Part shown: piece after piece, positions 17,528 through 27,483 of the stretch
Numbering within the stretch: position 1 is the first letter of the stretch
Layout: each line of letters starts with the position of its first letter
Origin: Mariniphaga sp040772505
Lineage (GTDB): Bacteria; Bacteroidota; Bacteroidia; Bacteroidales; Prolixibacteraceae
Assembly: GCA_040772505.1 (NCBI GenBank)
Contig: JAXGYA010000004.1
Location: 183,941 to 247,940 of the forward strand
DNA: 64,000 bases
Reading direction: 5' to 3'
Notes under the pieces: model-generated
Seen by the model: only the letters and a program-made list of their open reading frames with translations
Told to the model about the DNA's origin: nothing
Databases searched by the model: none
Made by a program: the position numbers and the translations under genes

Positions 17528-17736
17528 ATTGGATCAGTACAAGGGAAACCATACTTCTCACAGAATTCTCTTTTCACATAACAAAGTATATTCGCAGTCG
17601 CCAACGGCGGAATGGAAATTTTACACACAACCGCAATTTTCACAGACTGAATTCCTTCAAACTTCGTTTTTATAAAGAGCCTTAACCTATTTTTTTGTAA
17701 TTTTGCCATTTATTTTGAAATTTAATATAAAAGCTC

Positions 17737-19209
17737 ATGTCATTTCTTGCAGACAAAGTAATATTTGAGGGACTCACTTTCGATGATGTCCTGTTAGTGC
17801 CTTCATATTCAGAAATTTTACCCCGCGATGTTGATCTCACCTCAAGGATTACCCGCTCCATCACCATCAACACTCCGGTAATTACCGCCGCCATGGACAC
17901 GGTAACCGAATATAAAATGGCTATTGCCATTGCACGCGAAGGAGGAATGGGGGTAATTCACAAAAACATGGATATTGACGAGCAGACACACCAGGTTACT
18001 GCCGTGAAGCGGGCTGAAAACGGAATGATTTTCGACCCCATCACCATTACACCCGACAAAAAGGTGCTTGATGCGATTGAACTCATGGGAAAGTATAAGA
18101 TTGGCGGTATTCCGGTTATTGACAACGGCGGGCATTTGAAGGGAATTGTCACCAACCGCGACCTTCGGTTCGAGCGAAATATGGCAAGACCTATTTATGA
18201 GGTGATGACCAGTAAAAATCTGGTGACCACCACCGAATCCACCGACTTGGAAGGAGCTGCTGAAATTCTTCAACTGCATAAAATCGAAAAGCTCCCCGTG
18301 GTGGACAAAAGCAACAAGCTCATCGGACTGGTAACCTACAAGGACATTACCAAAGCCAAGGACAAGCCCTTTGCCTGCAAGGATGAAAAGGGGCGGCTCC
18401 GGGTTGCCGCCGGCATCGGCATTGCCGCCGACTCCATGGACAGGGTAGATGAACTGATTCGCGCACAGGTTGATGTGCTGGTTCTTGACACGGCACACGC
18501 CCACTCAAAAGACGTTTTGGAGATGATGAAAAAAATCAAGCGCAAATATCCCAAAACGGAGCTGGTAGCCGGAAACATTGCCACTGCCGAAGCAGCCATT
18601 GCGCTGGTAAAAGCAGGCGCCGATGCTGTTAAAGTGGGAATTGGACCCGGTTCAATCTGCACCACGCGCGTCATTGCCGGCGTTGGAATTCCGCAGCTTT
18701 CAGCGATTTACAACGTGGCAAAAGCAATCAGGGGAAGCGACGTGCCGGTTATTGCCGATGGCGGACTCCGCTATTCGGGTGATATTGTGAAAGCTATTGC
18801 CGCCGGCGCCAACTCTATCATGGCGGGAGGATTGTTTGCAGGTGTGGAAGAGTCGCCCGGCGAAACGATTATTTATCAGGGCAGAAAATTCAAGGCATAC
18901 CGCGGAATGGGTTCCATTGAGGCAATGCAAAAAGGCTCAAAAGACCGCTACTTCCAGGATATTGAGGAAGATATTAAAAAGCTTGTGCCCGAAGGAATTG
19001 CTGCCCGTGTTCCTTACAAAGGAACGCTCGACGAAGTGCTCTATCAGCTCATTGGCGGGCTGCGTGCAGGCATGGGATACTGCGGGGCAAAAAATATTGC
19101 CGAGCTGCAAAAAGCACAATTCACAAAAGTAACTGTTGCAGGTGTGCGCGAAAGCCACCCGCACGATGTGACCATCACCCGGGAAGCACCAAACTACAGC
19201 AGCCCGTAA
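17737..19209 (+). CDS. guaB: IMP dehydrogenase
   Basis: GuaB oxidises IMP to XMP with NAD+, the first committed step of GMP synthesis. The 490-residue chain has the N-terminal FEGLTFDDVLLVPSYSE, two CBS domains (about 95-205, containing IPVIDNGG and LPVVDKSNKLIGLV) inserted in the TIM barrel, and the catalytic loop GPGSICTTRVIAGVG with Cys308. The flap region GMGSIEAM and the C-terminal MGYCGAKNI segment are present. The following PPIase gene starts 10 bp after the stop, so they may be co-transcribed. Confidence 0.97.
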   Translation: MSFLADKVIFEGLTFDDVLLVPSYSEILPRDVDLTSRITRSITINTPVITAAMDTVTEYKMAIAIAREGGMGVIHKNMDIDEQTHQVTAVKRAENGMIFDPITITPDKKVLDAIELMGKYKIGGIPVIDNGGHLKGIVTNRDLRFERNMARPIYEVMTSKNLVTTTESTDLEGAAEILQLHKIEKLPVVDKSNKLIGLVTYKDITKAKDKPFACKDEKGRLRVAAGIGIAADSMDRVDELIRAQVDVLVLDTAHAHSKDVLEMMKKIKRKYPKTELVAGNIATAEAAIALVKAGADAVKVGIGPGSICTTRVIAGVGIPQLSAIYNVAKAIRGSDVPVIADGGLRYSGDIVKAIAAGANSIMAGGLFAGVEESPGETIIYQGRKFKAYRGMGSIEAMQKGSKDRYFQDIEEDIKKLVPEGIAARVPYKGTLDEVLYQLIGGLRAGMGYCGAKNIAELQKAQFTKVTVAGVRESHPHDVTITREAPNYSSP

Positions 19210-19219
19210 AATAGCCCGA

Positions 19220-21127
19220 ATGAGAGTTCTTTTTTCCATATCTTTTCTGATTTTGACTTTTTGGACTGCAAACATGCAGGCTCAAAACGAAATACCCATT
19301 GTTACCATTGCAAATCAGAAAATATCAAGAGCTGAATTTGAACGTATATACAAAAAAAACAACGAAAATCTTCAGGAGAATATCGACATAAAAACACCGG
19401 AAGAGTATCTGGAGCTGTTCATCAACTTCAAACTCAAGGTAGCAGAGGCAATGCACCTTAAAATAGATACAGTTCAGGCTTTTCGAGAGGAGCTGGCAGG
19501 CTACCGGCAGGAGCTTAGTGCACCCTACCTGACTGACATTCAATTTGACGAAAAAATGACCCGTGAGTTGTACCGGCGACTGAAATCTGAAGTTAATGCA
19601 AGCCATATTCTTTTTGCGGTTCCTGAAAATGCAACCAAAGCTCAAGATGAAGAAATTTTGGCAAAAGCGCTGAAAATCAGGGAGGAGATTCTTGCCGGCA
19701 AAGATTTCAATGAAGCAGCATTTGAGTATAGCGACGATCCATCGGCAAAGCACAACCGTGGAAACTTAGGCTATTTCTCCGGTTTTCAAATGGTTGCTCC
19801 ATTTGAAGATGCAGCTTTCACCCTGCCACAGGGAGAAATTTCACAACCTGTGAAATCTTCATTTGGCTATCATCTCATTAAGGTGCACGACACACGGGAA
19901 AACCGGGGAGAGATCAAGGTAGCACACATCATGAAAATGTTTCCGCCCGGTATTTCCAACATTGATAAAGCGCGGCTCAATAACGAAATGCACTCGATTT
20001 ACAGTAAAATAAAAGATGGAGACGATTTTGCCGAATTGGCAAAAGCATATTCAGACGATAAACAGTCAGCAATGCAGGGGGGCGAAATGCCTTGGTTTTC
20101 TTCAGGAAGGATGATTCCGGAGTTTGCCGAACCTGCATTCAGACTAAAAAATATCGGTGATGTTTCTCTGCCCGTTGAAACTGCTTACGGTTATCACATC
20201 ATCAAAAAAACAGGACACAGACCTGTGCCTGAGTTCGATAAGCTAAAAAAGGATATTGAAAACCGCATCAGGCAGGACCCGGAGCGAAACAGCAGTTCCC
20301 GGAAAGTATTCATTGAAAAACTGAAGAAAGAATACGGTTTTCACGAAGACTCTGAAAATCTGAAAAAAATCGGCGAAACCCAAGTCAACACCGGTTCAGA
20401 AGAGAACCTGAAACTTTTTTCATTAGGCAATCAAAATTATTATTTTGCCGATTTTAACCGATATCTTCAAGAAAACAAGATTACATCAGGTTACTTTTCC
20501 GCATACTACGAGGAGTGGAAAAACAGTGAAATAATAGCTTACGAAGATTCCCGGCTTGAGCAAAAGCATCCTGAATTCCGATATCTGATGCAGGAATACC
20601 ACGACGGGTTGCTGCTCTTCAACATCATGGAAGAGAAAATCTGGAATTTCGCTTCAAAGGACAGTGCAGGACTTGAAAAGTTTTATAAGAAATTTAAAAA
20701 CAAATTCACATGGGACGAGCGTTTCAGGGGATACGTCATCACCTGCGACGATAAGAAAATTCGGGATGAAGCAGAAAATATTATTGAAAATGGGGTTTCA
20801 CCTCTTGAGATTGGAGATGCTTTGGGAGCTGAAGAAAAGAGTGTTGAAGTCGCTGAAGGAACATGGGAAAAAGGTGCCAGTCCTGCTGTGGATTATTACA
20901 TTTGGAACAGTAAGATTCAGTCCGGTTTCAATCCGGATCTGACTTTTGTCAGCGGGGATATCATTCCTCCGGAAACCAAAACGTTGGACGAAGCACGCGG
21001 ATTATATATTTCTGAATATCAAAATTTTTTGGAGCAGAACTGGTTAAAGGAGCTCAGAAAAAAACACAAGGTGAAAATCAATAAAAAGGAGTTGAAAAAA
21101 GTGGAGCATGTGGAGACAATTCGTTAA
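19220..21127 (+). CDS. Periplasmic peptidyl-prolyl isomerase with two parvulin domains
   Basis: This 635-residue exported protein has a signal peptide (about 1-21, ending NMQAQ). A SurA-like N-terminal helical region follows, then two PpiC/parvulin domains: residues about 120-230 (ASHILFAVPEN, then SFGYHLIKVHDTR) and 235-335 (VAHIMKMFPPG, then TAYGYHIIKKTGHRP). The C-terminal half is helical and matches no domain I know. It probably assists outer-membrane or exported protein folding. It overlaps the next gene by 20 bases, and that gene overlaps surA, making three adjacent PPIase-type genes. Confidence 0.88.
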   Translation: MRVLFSISFLILTFWTANMQAQNEIPIVTIANQKISRAEFERIYKKNNENLQENIDIKTPEEYLELFINFKLKVAEAMHLKIDTVQAFREELAGYRQELSAPYLTDIQFDEKMTRELYRRLKSEVNASHILFAVPENATKAQDEEILAKALKIREEILAGKDFNEAAFEYSDDPSAKHNRGNLGYFSGFQMVAPFEDAAFTLPQGEISQPVKSSFGYHLIKVHDTRENRGEIKVAHIMKMFPPGISNIDKARLNNEMHSIYSKIKDGDDFAELAKAYSDDKQSAMQGGEMPWFSSGRMIPEFAEPAFRLKNIGDVSLPVETAYGYHIIKKTGHRPVPEFDKLKKDIENRIRQDPERNSSSRKVFIEKLKKEYGFHEDSENLKKIGETQVNTGSEENLKLFSLGNQNYYFADFNRYLQENKITSGYFSAYYEEWKNSEIIAYEDSRLEQKHPEFRYLMQEYHDGLLLFNIMEEKIWNFASKDSAGLEKFYKKFKNKFTWDERFRGYVITCDDKKIRDEAENIIENGVSPLEIGDALGAEEKSVEVAEGTWEKGASPAVDYYIWNSKIQSGFNPDLTFVSGDIIPPETKTLDEARGLYISEYQNFLEQNWLKELRKKHKVKINKKELKKVEHVETIR

Positions 21128-21986
21128 ATATTTGCTGATTCTTTTTGTGTTGGGGTATGTTTCAGCCTGCGAACCTGAAGAGGGCAACAGCGATAAAGTT
21201 GTTGCTGAAGTGGGCATGAAAAAGCTCTACCTTTCTGAAATTGATGCAATTATCCCAAGCAATGCAGAGCGGGCAGACAGTGCAGCGCTGGCTGATGATT
21301 ATATCCAAAAATGGATAAAACAGAAACTTCTGCTAAAAAAGGCTGAAGATAACCTCTCTTCAGAGTTGAAAAATGTTTCGCGTGAACTGGAAGAATACCG
21401 CAACTCACTGATTATTTTCAGATACAAAAATGAATTGATGGCACAGAAAATGGATACCGCCGTCAGCAACGAACAAATCAGGGATTATTACCTGCACCAC
21501 ATGGAGAATTTTATGCTGAACAAAAACATTATCAAAGGGATTTACCTGAAAATTCCTGCCGAACTTGCAAATCCCGATTTTCTGAAAGAGTTTGCCGGAA
21601 ATCCGTCGGCGCATGAAACTACCGAAATCCGGGATTATTGTATTCAGTATGCCAAAAGTTACGGTATTTACACTGATAATTGGATTGAGCTGGATGCAGT
21701 GATGCAGAATATCCCGGTTTCAATCGACAACCCCGAACAGTTTCTGAAACAGAACCGTTTTGTTGAATATGCCGACTCCAGCGACTTTTATCTTCTTGCT
21801 GTGCATGATTATTTGCTTAAAAGTGAGCAGGCTCCCGTTGAATATGTGCAGGAAAACATTAAAAGCTTAATTTTGAACCGCAGAAAAATTGATTTCTTGC
21901 GTGAAGTTGATGAGATGATATACCGTGAAGGTGTGAATAAGAACAGTTTTAAAATTTATAATACAGAGAGAAATGAAATGGAATAA
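21108..21986 (+). CDS. SurA/PpiC-related lipoprotein lacking a clear catalytic domain
   Basis: This is a 292-residue lipoprotein: a hydrophobic start ends YVSAC, with Cys21 as the lipidation site. VVAEVGMKKLYLSEIDAIIP and the helices after it follow the pattern of the SurA N-terminal chaperone domain (a short strand, then helices ending in LLLKKAED). The part where a parvulin domain would sit (about 140-250) has a NKNIIKGIYLKIP strand but lacks the GYHII-type signature, so isomerase activity is doubtful. It is translationally coupled to the PPIase genes on both sides and probably works as a chaperone with them. Confidence 0.7.
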   Translation: MWRQFVKYLLILFVLGYVSACEPEEGNSDKVVAEVGMKKLYLSEIDAIIPSNAERADSAALADDYIQKWIKQKLLLKKAEDNLSSELKNVSRELEEYRNSLIIFRYKNELMAQKMDTAVSNEQIRDYYLHHMENFMLNKNIIKGIYLKIPAELANPDFLKEFAGNPSAHETTEIRDYCIQYAKSYGIYTDNWIELDAVMQNIPVSIDNPEQFLKQNRFVEYADSSDFYLLAVHDYLLKSEQAPVEYVQENIKSLILNRRKIDFLREVDEMIYREGVNKNSFKIYNTERNEME

Positions 21987-23331
21987 AATATTAAAAACCG
22001 CAGTTTTTGCCCTGATTTCAGCTTTCTTGGCGCTTTCCGTTACGGCACAGGATAAGGTGGTTGATCAGATTGTTGCCATCGTTGGCGGGAACATTGTTCT
22101 GAAATCGGACATTGAAAAAATGTTTATGGATCAGCAGGCACAGGGGATCACTTCCGACGGTGACATGAAATGCGAAATTCTGGAAAATTTTCTCATTGAC
22201 AAGCTTCTGATTGCCGAAGCGGAGCTGGATACACTGATAGAAGTTACCGACAGTGAAGTCAACCAGCAGATGGAAGGACAGCTGCAATTGTATATTGCTC
22301 ACTTTGGCTCAGAAAAAGCGGTGGAAAATTTCTTTAAAAAACCCCTTGCCGACATCCGTTCTGAGATGAGGATGGTTGTCAGAGATCAGTTGATGAGCAT
22401 GAAGATGCGAAACAAAATCATTCAGGATGTAACGGTTACCCCTTCGGAAATCCGTCAGTTTTACCGCAGTATGCCGGCAGATGAAATCCCGACCATCCCC
22501 ACCCAATATGAGTATGCTCAAATTACTGTGCGTCCTGCCGTTTCACTGGAAGAGGAAAACCGAGTGAAAGCCGAACTGCGCGACATTAAACGGCGAATTG
22601 AAGAGGGAGCAAGTTTTGCTGCAATGGCGGTATTGTATTCCGAGGGCCCCTCTGCGGGAAACGGCGGCGAAATCGGATTTTTAGGCCGTGCTCAGCTCGA
22701 TCCGGAATATGCCACAGCAGCTTTCAACCTGAAAAAGGACAAAATCTCTAATGTCGTAAAGAGTGAATTTGGTTATCACATCATTCAGCTCCTTGACCGG
22801 AGGGGGGACAAAGTCAATACCCGCCACATACTGATGACTCCAAAAGTGACCATCGAGGCAAAAGAGGAGGCGGTTGACAGATTAGACAGCCTTGCAAACA
22901 TCATACGCCGGGGAGAACTCTCTTTTGCACATGCCGCAGCCATGTTTTCTTCCGACAAAAACACGCGAAACAACGGTGGAGTGGTAATAAATCCTGCTAC
23001 CCTCTCTTCAAAATTTACCATTGAAGAGCTTGACGGAGGCATCAGTAAAGTGCTGTCGGGACTGCGAATCGGTGAAATTTCCGACCCTTTTGAATCCATT
23101 GATCAGGAGAGCAGGCAGTCCGTCTTCAAAGTGGTAAAGCTGATAAACAAAACAGAATCTCACAAAGCAAATCTGCAGAATGACTATCAGTATCTTTCCG
23201 ACATGTTTTTAGACAAAAAACGGGAGGAGACCATGGAAAAGTGGATAACAAACAGACAAGCTCAAACCTATATCCGGATTGATGCTACCTATGCCAACTG
23301 CAATTTTGAATTTGCAAGCTGGGAAAAATAA
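21973..23331 (+). CDS. surA: Periplasmic chaperone / peptidyl-prolyl isomerase SurA
   Basis: This 452-residue protein has a signal peptide (about 1-25, ending TAQ). A SurA N-terminal domain (VVDQIVAIVGGNIVLKSDIE, typical of the family) and two parvulin domains follow: residues about 175-277 (FGYHIIQLLDRR) and 280-385 (NTRHILMTPK, with a shortened end). SurA escorts beta-barrel proteins to the BAM complex. It is the third gene of the PPIase group; moxR starts 42 bp downstream. Confidence 0.9.
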   Translation: MKWNKILKTAVFALISAFLALSVTAQDKVVDQIVAIVGGNIVLKSDIEKMFMDQQAQGITSDGDMKCEILENFLIDKLLIAEAELDTLIEVTDSEVNQQMEGQLQLYIAHFGSEKAVENFFKKPLADIRSEMRMVVRDQLMSMKMRNKIIQDVTVTPSEIRQFYRSMPADEIPTIPTQYEYAQITVRPAVSLEEENRVKAELRDIKRRIEEGASFAAMAVLYSEGPSAGNGGEIGFLGRAQLDPEYATAAFNLKKDKISNVVKSEFGYHIIQLLDRRGDKVNTRHILMTPKVTIEAKEEAVDRLDSLANIIRRGELSFAHAAAMFSSDKNTRNNGGVVINPATLSSKFTIEELDGGISKVLSGLRIGEISDPFESIDQESRQSVFKVVKLINKTESHKANLQNDYQYLSDMFLDKKREETMEKWITNRQAQTYIRIDATYANCNFEFASWEK

Positions 23332-23372
23332 AAGGGGCATAAGTCTTTATAAACAACAGAAAAGAAAAATAA

Positions 23373-24335
23373 ATGAATTTTAAAAGTGATGTAGAAGCGC
23401 TGGACGCACTGCGCAATAAATTCGGATTACTGACACAAGAGATTTCCAAAGTTATTTACGGGCAGGATGAAATTGTCACCCAGGTGCTTATTTCCCTTTT
23501 CAGCCGTGGACATGTGTTGCTGATCGGGGTACCTGGGCTGGCAAAAACGCTTCTGGTTACAACCATTGCCAAAATTTTAGGATTAAAATACAGCCGTATT
23601 CAGTTTACACCCGACCTGATGCCATCCGACATCATCGGAACAGAAATATTAGACAAGGAGCGCCAGTTCAAGTTTATCAAGGGGCCCCTTTTCGCCAATA
23701 TTGTTCTTGCAGACGAAATCAACCGAACCCCGCCAAAGACGCAGGCAGCATTGCTGGAAGCGATGCAGGAGCAGGCGGTGACGGCAGCCGGTCAGCGGCT
23801 TGAACTGGATAGTCCGTTTTTTGTGTTGGCTACCCAAAACCCCATTGAACAAGAGGGAACCTATCCCCTGCCCGAAGCACAACTTGACCGGTTCATGTTC
23901 TCGGTGTGGCTCGATTATCCGAAGTTTGAAGACGAAATTACCATTGTGAAGAATACCACATCTTCCATGCAATTCGACTTGCAGCCGGTTATTACCCGTG
24001 AAGAAATCATCTATTTTCAAAAAATTATCCGAAAAATTCCAATCAACGATAATGTTTTGAACTATGCCGTTACCCTTGCTGCCAAAACCAGACCGGGGAA
24101 TAATCTGGCAGCCGAAATATCAGAACAGTATCTGAAGTGGGGTGCCGGACCGCGTGCTTCACAATATCTGGTGATTGGCGCAAAAACACATGCAGCGCTG
24201 CACGGAAAGTATTCGCCTGATATTGAAGACGTGAAGGCAGTTGCCCAGTCAATTCTGCGCCACCGGATTATTAAGAATTATAAAGGAGAAGCCGAAAATA
24301 TTTCAGTGGAAGAGATTGTTGAAAGGTTGTTATAA
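23373..24335 (+). CDS. MoxR-family AAA+ ATPase
   Basis: This 320-residue ATPase has a Walker A motif in GVPGLAKTLL (52-59), Walker B in IVLADEINRTPPKTQAALLEAMQE, sensor ATQNPIEQEGTYPLPEAQLDRF, and the C-terminal lid. MoxR proteins act as chaperones in maturing metal-enzyme or von Willebrand A-domain complexes. Usually BatA/BatB-type genes follow, but here an OstA-like gene follows instead, so the partner is not evident. It is probably cytosolic and acts at the membrane. Confidence 0.93.
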   Translation: MNFKSDVEALDALRNKFGLLTQEISKVIYGQDEIVTQVLISLFSRGHVLLIGVPGLAKTLLVTTIAKILGLKYSRIQFTPDLMPSDIIGTEILDKERQFKFIKGPLFANIVLADEINRTPPKTQAALLEAMQEQAVTAAGQRLELDSPFFVLATQNPIEQEGTYPLPEAQLDRFMFSVWLDYPKFEDEITIVKNTTSSMQFDLQPVITREEIIYFQKIIRKIPINDNVLNYAVTLAAKTRPGNNLAAEISEQYLKWGAGPRASQYLVIGAKTHAALHGKYSPDIEDVKAVAQSILRHRIIKNYKGEAENISVEEIVERLL

Positions 24336-24405
24336 CCGGTTTTTTCATATTAATAATCAGGAAAGTTTTCACAAATTAGTTCACACATAAGGCAAACGGA
24401 CGAAC

Positions 24406-26061
24406 GTGAAATTCAACAACCCGGAAAATAAAAGGGCATTCCCCACTCAGGGGATTTTGTTTGAAATAAAATTTCAAACAAAATTCTTTATGCATTTTGC
24501 CGGATTTTTTCTGTTAATGTTTGTTTCACTGCTCTCCTTTTCGCAGGAAAAAAAGCGCGTAGATATTGAGCAGGCTGATTTTCTTGAATCCAATGAAAAA
24601 ATTGCCTCAAATGCTCAGCGCCTTGTGGGAAATGTACGTATCCGGCACGAGAATATCCTGATGTGGTGCGACAGCGCCTACACCTACACCGGAACCAACC
24701 GGGTTGACGCTTTTGGAAACGTGCACATCAATCAGGCAGACACGGTTGACCTTTATGCAAGAAAAGTTTACTACAATGGAGACAACAGCGAAGCACGCGC
24801 ATACCATAATGTAAGGCTGATTAACAAAAGCACGACACTTTTTACCGACACCTTATATTATGACATGGATGCAAATATCGGTTATTATGATAATCATGGG
24901 AAAATAGTGGATAGTACCAATACGCTTACCAGCGTTATCGGAAAATATTTTGTTGATACCGATATTGCTCATTTTTACAGGGAAGTGGAAGGGTTTAGCG
25001 ATAAATATACACTCACAAGCGATACGCTGCAATACAACACAAAAACCGGCCTGATATTCATTGAAGGGCCTACCACCATCCGCGATTCACTGAATACACT
25101 TTATGCAGAAAAAGGGTGGTATGACACCAACACCGGTGAAGCCGAACTGCTAAAAAAGCCTGTTGTCTACAACGAAACACAGCAGCTGACGGCTAATTAC
25201 ATCAAGTATAACGAAACCGACGGCAACGGCAGGGCATTGGGCAATGTCAAAATTGAAGATTTTGAAAATAAAATCATTGTTACGGGCAAAACTTCCGACT
25301 ACAATGAAAAGCTTGAAATTGCAACCGTGACCGACTCTGCGTTGTTCATTATGTATTCGGAAAAAGACACGCTGTTCCTCCATGCAGACACACTGAAAAC
25401 GATTCCGGACATAGTTGAAGACGAAAAAATCATAATGGCATATTACGGAACTCGCTTTTTCCGCTCCGACATTCAGGGAATCTGCGACTCACTGATCTAT
25501 TTCACCAAGGATTCACTGGTTCAACTGTTCAAAAATCCGGTAATCTGGTCAGATGCGCATCAACTGACAGCAGATCATATTGAAATGCAGCAACACACAA
25601 ATTCTCCTGATGAGTTGCATCTCAAAAACAACAGCTTCATCATTTCCAAACTCGATTCGGGACGTTTCGACCAGATAAAAGGGAAGGAGATGACCGGGCT
25701 GGTAGTGCAAAATAAATTAGACAGAATTGATGTCAACGGAAGTGGGCAAATGCTCTATTATGCCCGCGAGGAAGAAGATATAATCGGTCTTAACCGGACG
25801 GAAAGCAGTAAAATCTCCATCCAGTTCCGGGAAGGGAAAGTTTTTCGAACAGCATTTCTTCAGTCGCCCGAGGGGGTTCTTAAACCACTGTTTGAGCTCA
25901 CCGAAGAGGAAAAGACTCTTGCCGGATTTGAGTGGAAAATTCATCTTCGCCCGCTTTCAAAGCATGATGTCTTTGAAAAAACAGAAGAAATTCCGGTTCC
26001 GCCAAAGGAGTCCCAAACAGAAAAGGAAGCAGAAATTATCCCTGTCGAAAAAATTGAATAA
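24406..26061 (+). CDS. OstA/LptA-like lipopolysaccharide export protein
   Basis: This protein of about 551 residues has an N-terminal hydrophobic segment ending SFSQ and a long run of OstA/LptA-type beta-jellyroll repeats. VDIEQADFLE, NAQRLVGNVRIRHENILMWCDSAYTY and VDAFGNVHINQADTVDLYARKVYY show the strand pattern. It probably forms part of the periplasmic LPS bridge or an LptD-like partner, as in other Bacteroidota where OstA-like proteins are enlarged. The C-terminal tail is Pro- and Glu-rich. The frame can start at a GTG at 24406, but the ATG at 24490 begins right at the signal peptide (MHFAGFFLLMFVS) and may be the real start. Confidence 0.8.
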   Translation: MKFNNPENKRAFPTQGILFEIKFQTKFFMHFAGFFLLMFVSLLSFSQEKKRVDIEQADFLESNEKIASNAQRLVGNVRIRHENILMWCDSAYTYTGTNRVDAFGNVHINQADTVDLYARKVYYNGDNSEARAYHNVRLINKSTTLFTDTLYYDMDANIGYYDNHGKIVDSTNTLTSVIGKYFVDTDIAHFYREVEGFSDKYTLTSDTLQYNTKTGLIFIEGPTTIRDSLNTLYAEKGWYDTNTGEAELLKKPVVYNETQQLTANYIKYNETDGNGRALGNVKIEDFENKIIVTGKTSDYNEKLEIATVTDSALFIMYSEKDTLFLHADTLKTIPDIVEDEKIIMAYYGTRFFRSDIQGICDSLIYFTKDSLVQLFKNPVIWSDAHQLTADHIEMQQHTNSPDELHLKNNSFIISKLDSGRFDQIKGKEMTGLVVQNKLDRIDVNGSGQMLYYAREEEDIIGLNRTESSKISIQFREGKVFRTAFLQSPEGVLKPLFELTEEEKTLAGFEWKIHLRPLSKHDVFEKTEEIPVPPKESQTEKEAEIIPVEKIE

Positions 26062-26150
26062 CTGAGAAACTAACAGAGCTTATACCGGAATATCAATGGA
26101 TAGGCTAACGATGAAATTGTTCCATCACGAACATAGTAACGGTCAAAAAA

Positions 26151-27377
26151 TCAAATGTCGTAATTAAAGTTTCTTAAGTGGTGCCCCATCTTGTCGCGTT
26201 TGGTTTTCAAATACTTTTTATTGAATTTGTTGGGCTTTATTTCTATTGGAATAATTTCCGATACTTCAAGTCCAAATCCCTCAAGCCCAACCCTTTTTAC
26301 CGGATTATTGGTGAGCAGCCGCATTTTGGTAACTCCCAGATTCCGTAAAATCTGTGCGCCTACGCCATAATCGCGCTCATCCGCTTTAAAACCCAAGTGC
26401 AGATTTGCTTCAATTGTATCATATCCCTGATCCTGAAGCTTATAAGCAGCAATTTTATTGAGCAGCCCGATTCCTCTGCCCTCCTGCATCATGTAAACAA
26501 TTACACCTTTCCCGGCTTTTTCAATCATCTCCATGGATTTATGAAGCTGCACACCGCATTCGCAGCGATAGGAGCCAAAAATATCGCCGGTCATGCATGA
26601 GGAATGAACACGCACAAGAACAGGTTCGTTTACATCCCATTCTCCCTTAATCAGGGCTACGTGCTCTGCGTTGTTAGATTTCTGGCGGAACGGTACAATT
26701 TTAAATTCGCCGTACTGAGTAGGCAGAACAACCTCTTCGCCGCACTCAATAAGGCTTTCGTTCTGAAATCGAAAAGATATTAAGTCCTTTATGGAGATAA
26801 TTTTAAGATTGAATTTCTCAGCCAGTTTTATCAGCTCAGGCAGTCGCGCCATGGAGCCGTCCTCGTTCATGATTTCCACCAGCACACCTGCCGGGCTCAA
26901 TCCTGCAAGTCTTGCAAGGTCCACCGCAGCTTCAGTGTGTCCGCTTCTACGGAGCACGCCGCGATTTTTTGCTTTTAAAGGAAAAATATGACCCGGACGC
27001 CCCAGATCTTCGGGTTTCGTCTTAGGGTCAACTAACATTTTTACTGTAATTGCGCGGTCGCTTGCAGAAATTCCTGTTGAGATATCAGGATGCAGCCCGT
27101 CAACCGAAACGGTAAACTGTGTTTCGTGATAGGAAGTATTTTCACCGACCATCATGTCAAGATTTAGCTCTTCACAACGTTTTTCGGTTAGGGGAACACA
27201 AATCAGCCCCCTCCCGTGAATGGTCATAAAGTTAATCTTTTCTGGCGTAATGAGTTCAGCGGCAGTAATAAAATCACCTTCATTTTCACGGTCTTCATCG
27301 TCAACAACAATCACCAGCTCTCCTCTTCTGACAGCTGCTATAGCTTCCGGTATCGTATGTAATTTTATATCAGCCAT
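26151..27377 (-). CDS. ribBA: Bifunctional DHBP synthase / GTP cyclohydrolase II
   Basis: This protein supplies both precursors of riboflavin. The N-terminal half (about 1-205) is 3,4-dihydroxy-2-butanone 4-phosphate synthase, with VVDDEDRENEGDFI and the RRSGHTEAAVDLARLAG motif. The C-terminal half is GTP cyclohydrolase II, with zinc-binding cysteines in SSCMTGDIFGSYRCECG and the catalytic MQEGRGIGLLNKI. The 408-residue length is standard. It is convergent with the OstA-like gene. About 105 bp separate it from the glycosyltransferase upstream. Confidence 0.96.
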   Translation of the reverse strand: MADIKLHTIPEAIAAVRRGELVIVVDDEDRENEGDFITAAELITPEKINFMTIHGRGLICVPLTEKRCEELNLDMMVGENTSYHETQFTVSVDGLHPDISTGISASDRAITVKMLVDPKTKPEDLGRPGHIFPLKAKNRGVLRRSGHTEAAVDLARLAGLSPAGVLVEIMNEDGSMARLPELIKLAEKFNLKIISIKDLISFRFQNESLIECGEEVVLPTQYGEFKIVPFRQKSNNAEHVALIKGEWDVNEPVLVRVHSSCMTGDIFGSYRCECGVQLHKSMEMIEKAGKGVIVYMMQEGRGIGLLNKIAAYKLQDQGYDTIEANLHLGFKADERDYGVGAQILRNLGVTKMRLLTNNPVKRVGLEGFGLEVSEIIPIEIKPNKFNKKYLKTKRDKMGHHLRNFNYDI

Positions 27378-27483
27378 ATCGCTTTCATTAAATTATAACA
27401 AAATTACAATATTTAATTGACAATGGAATTTATTCTTTATCCTAAGCGGGATAACCGGAAATATCTTTTCAATTTCTTTAAGC

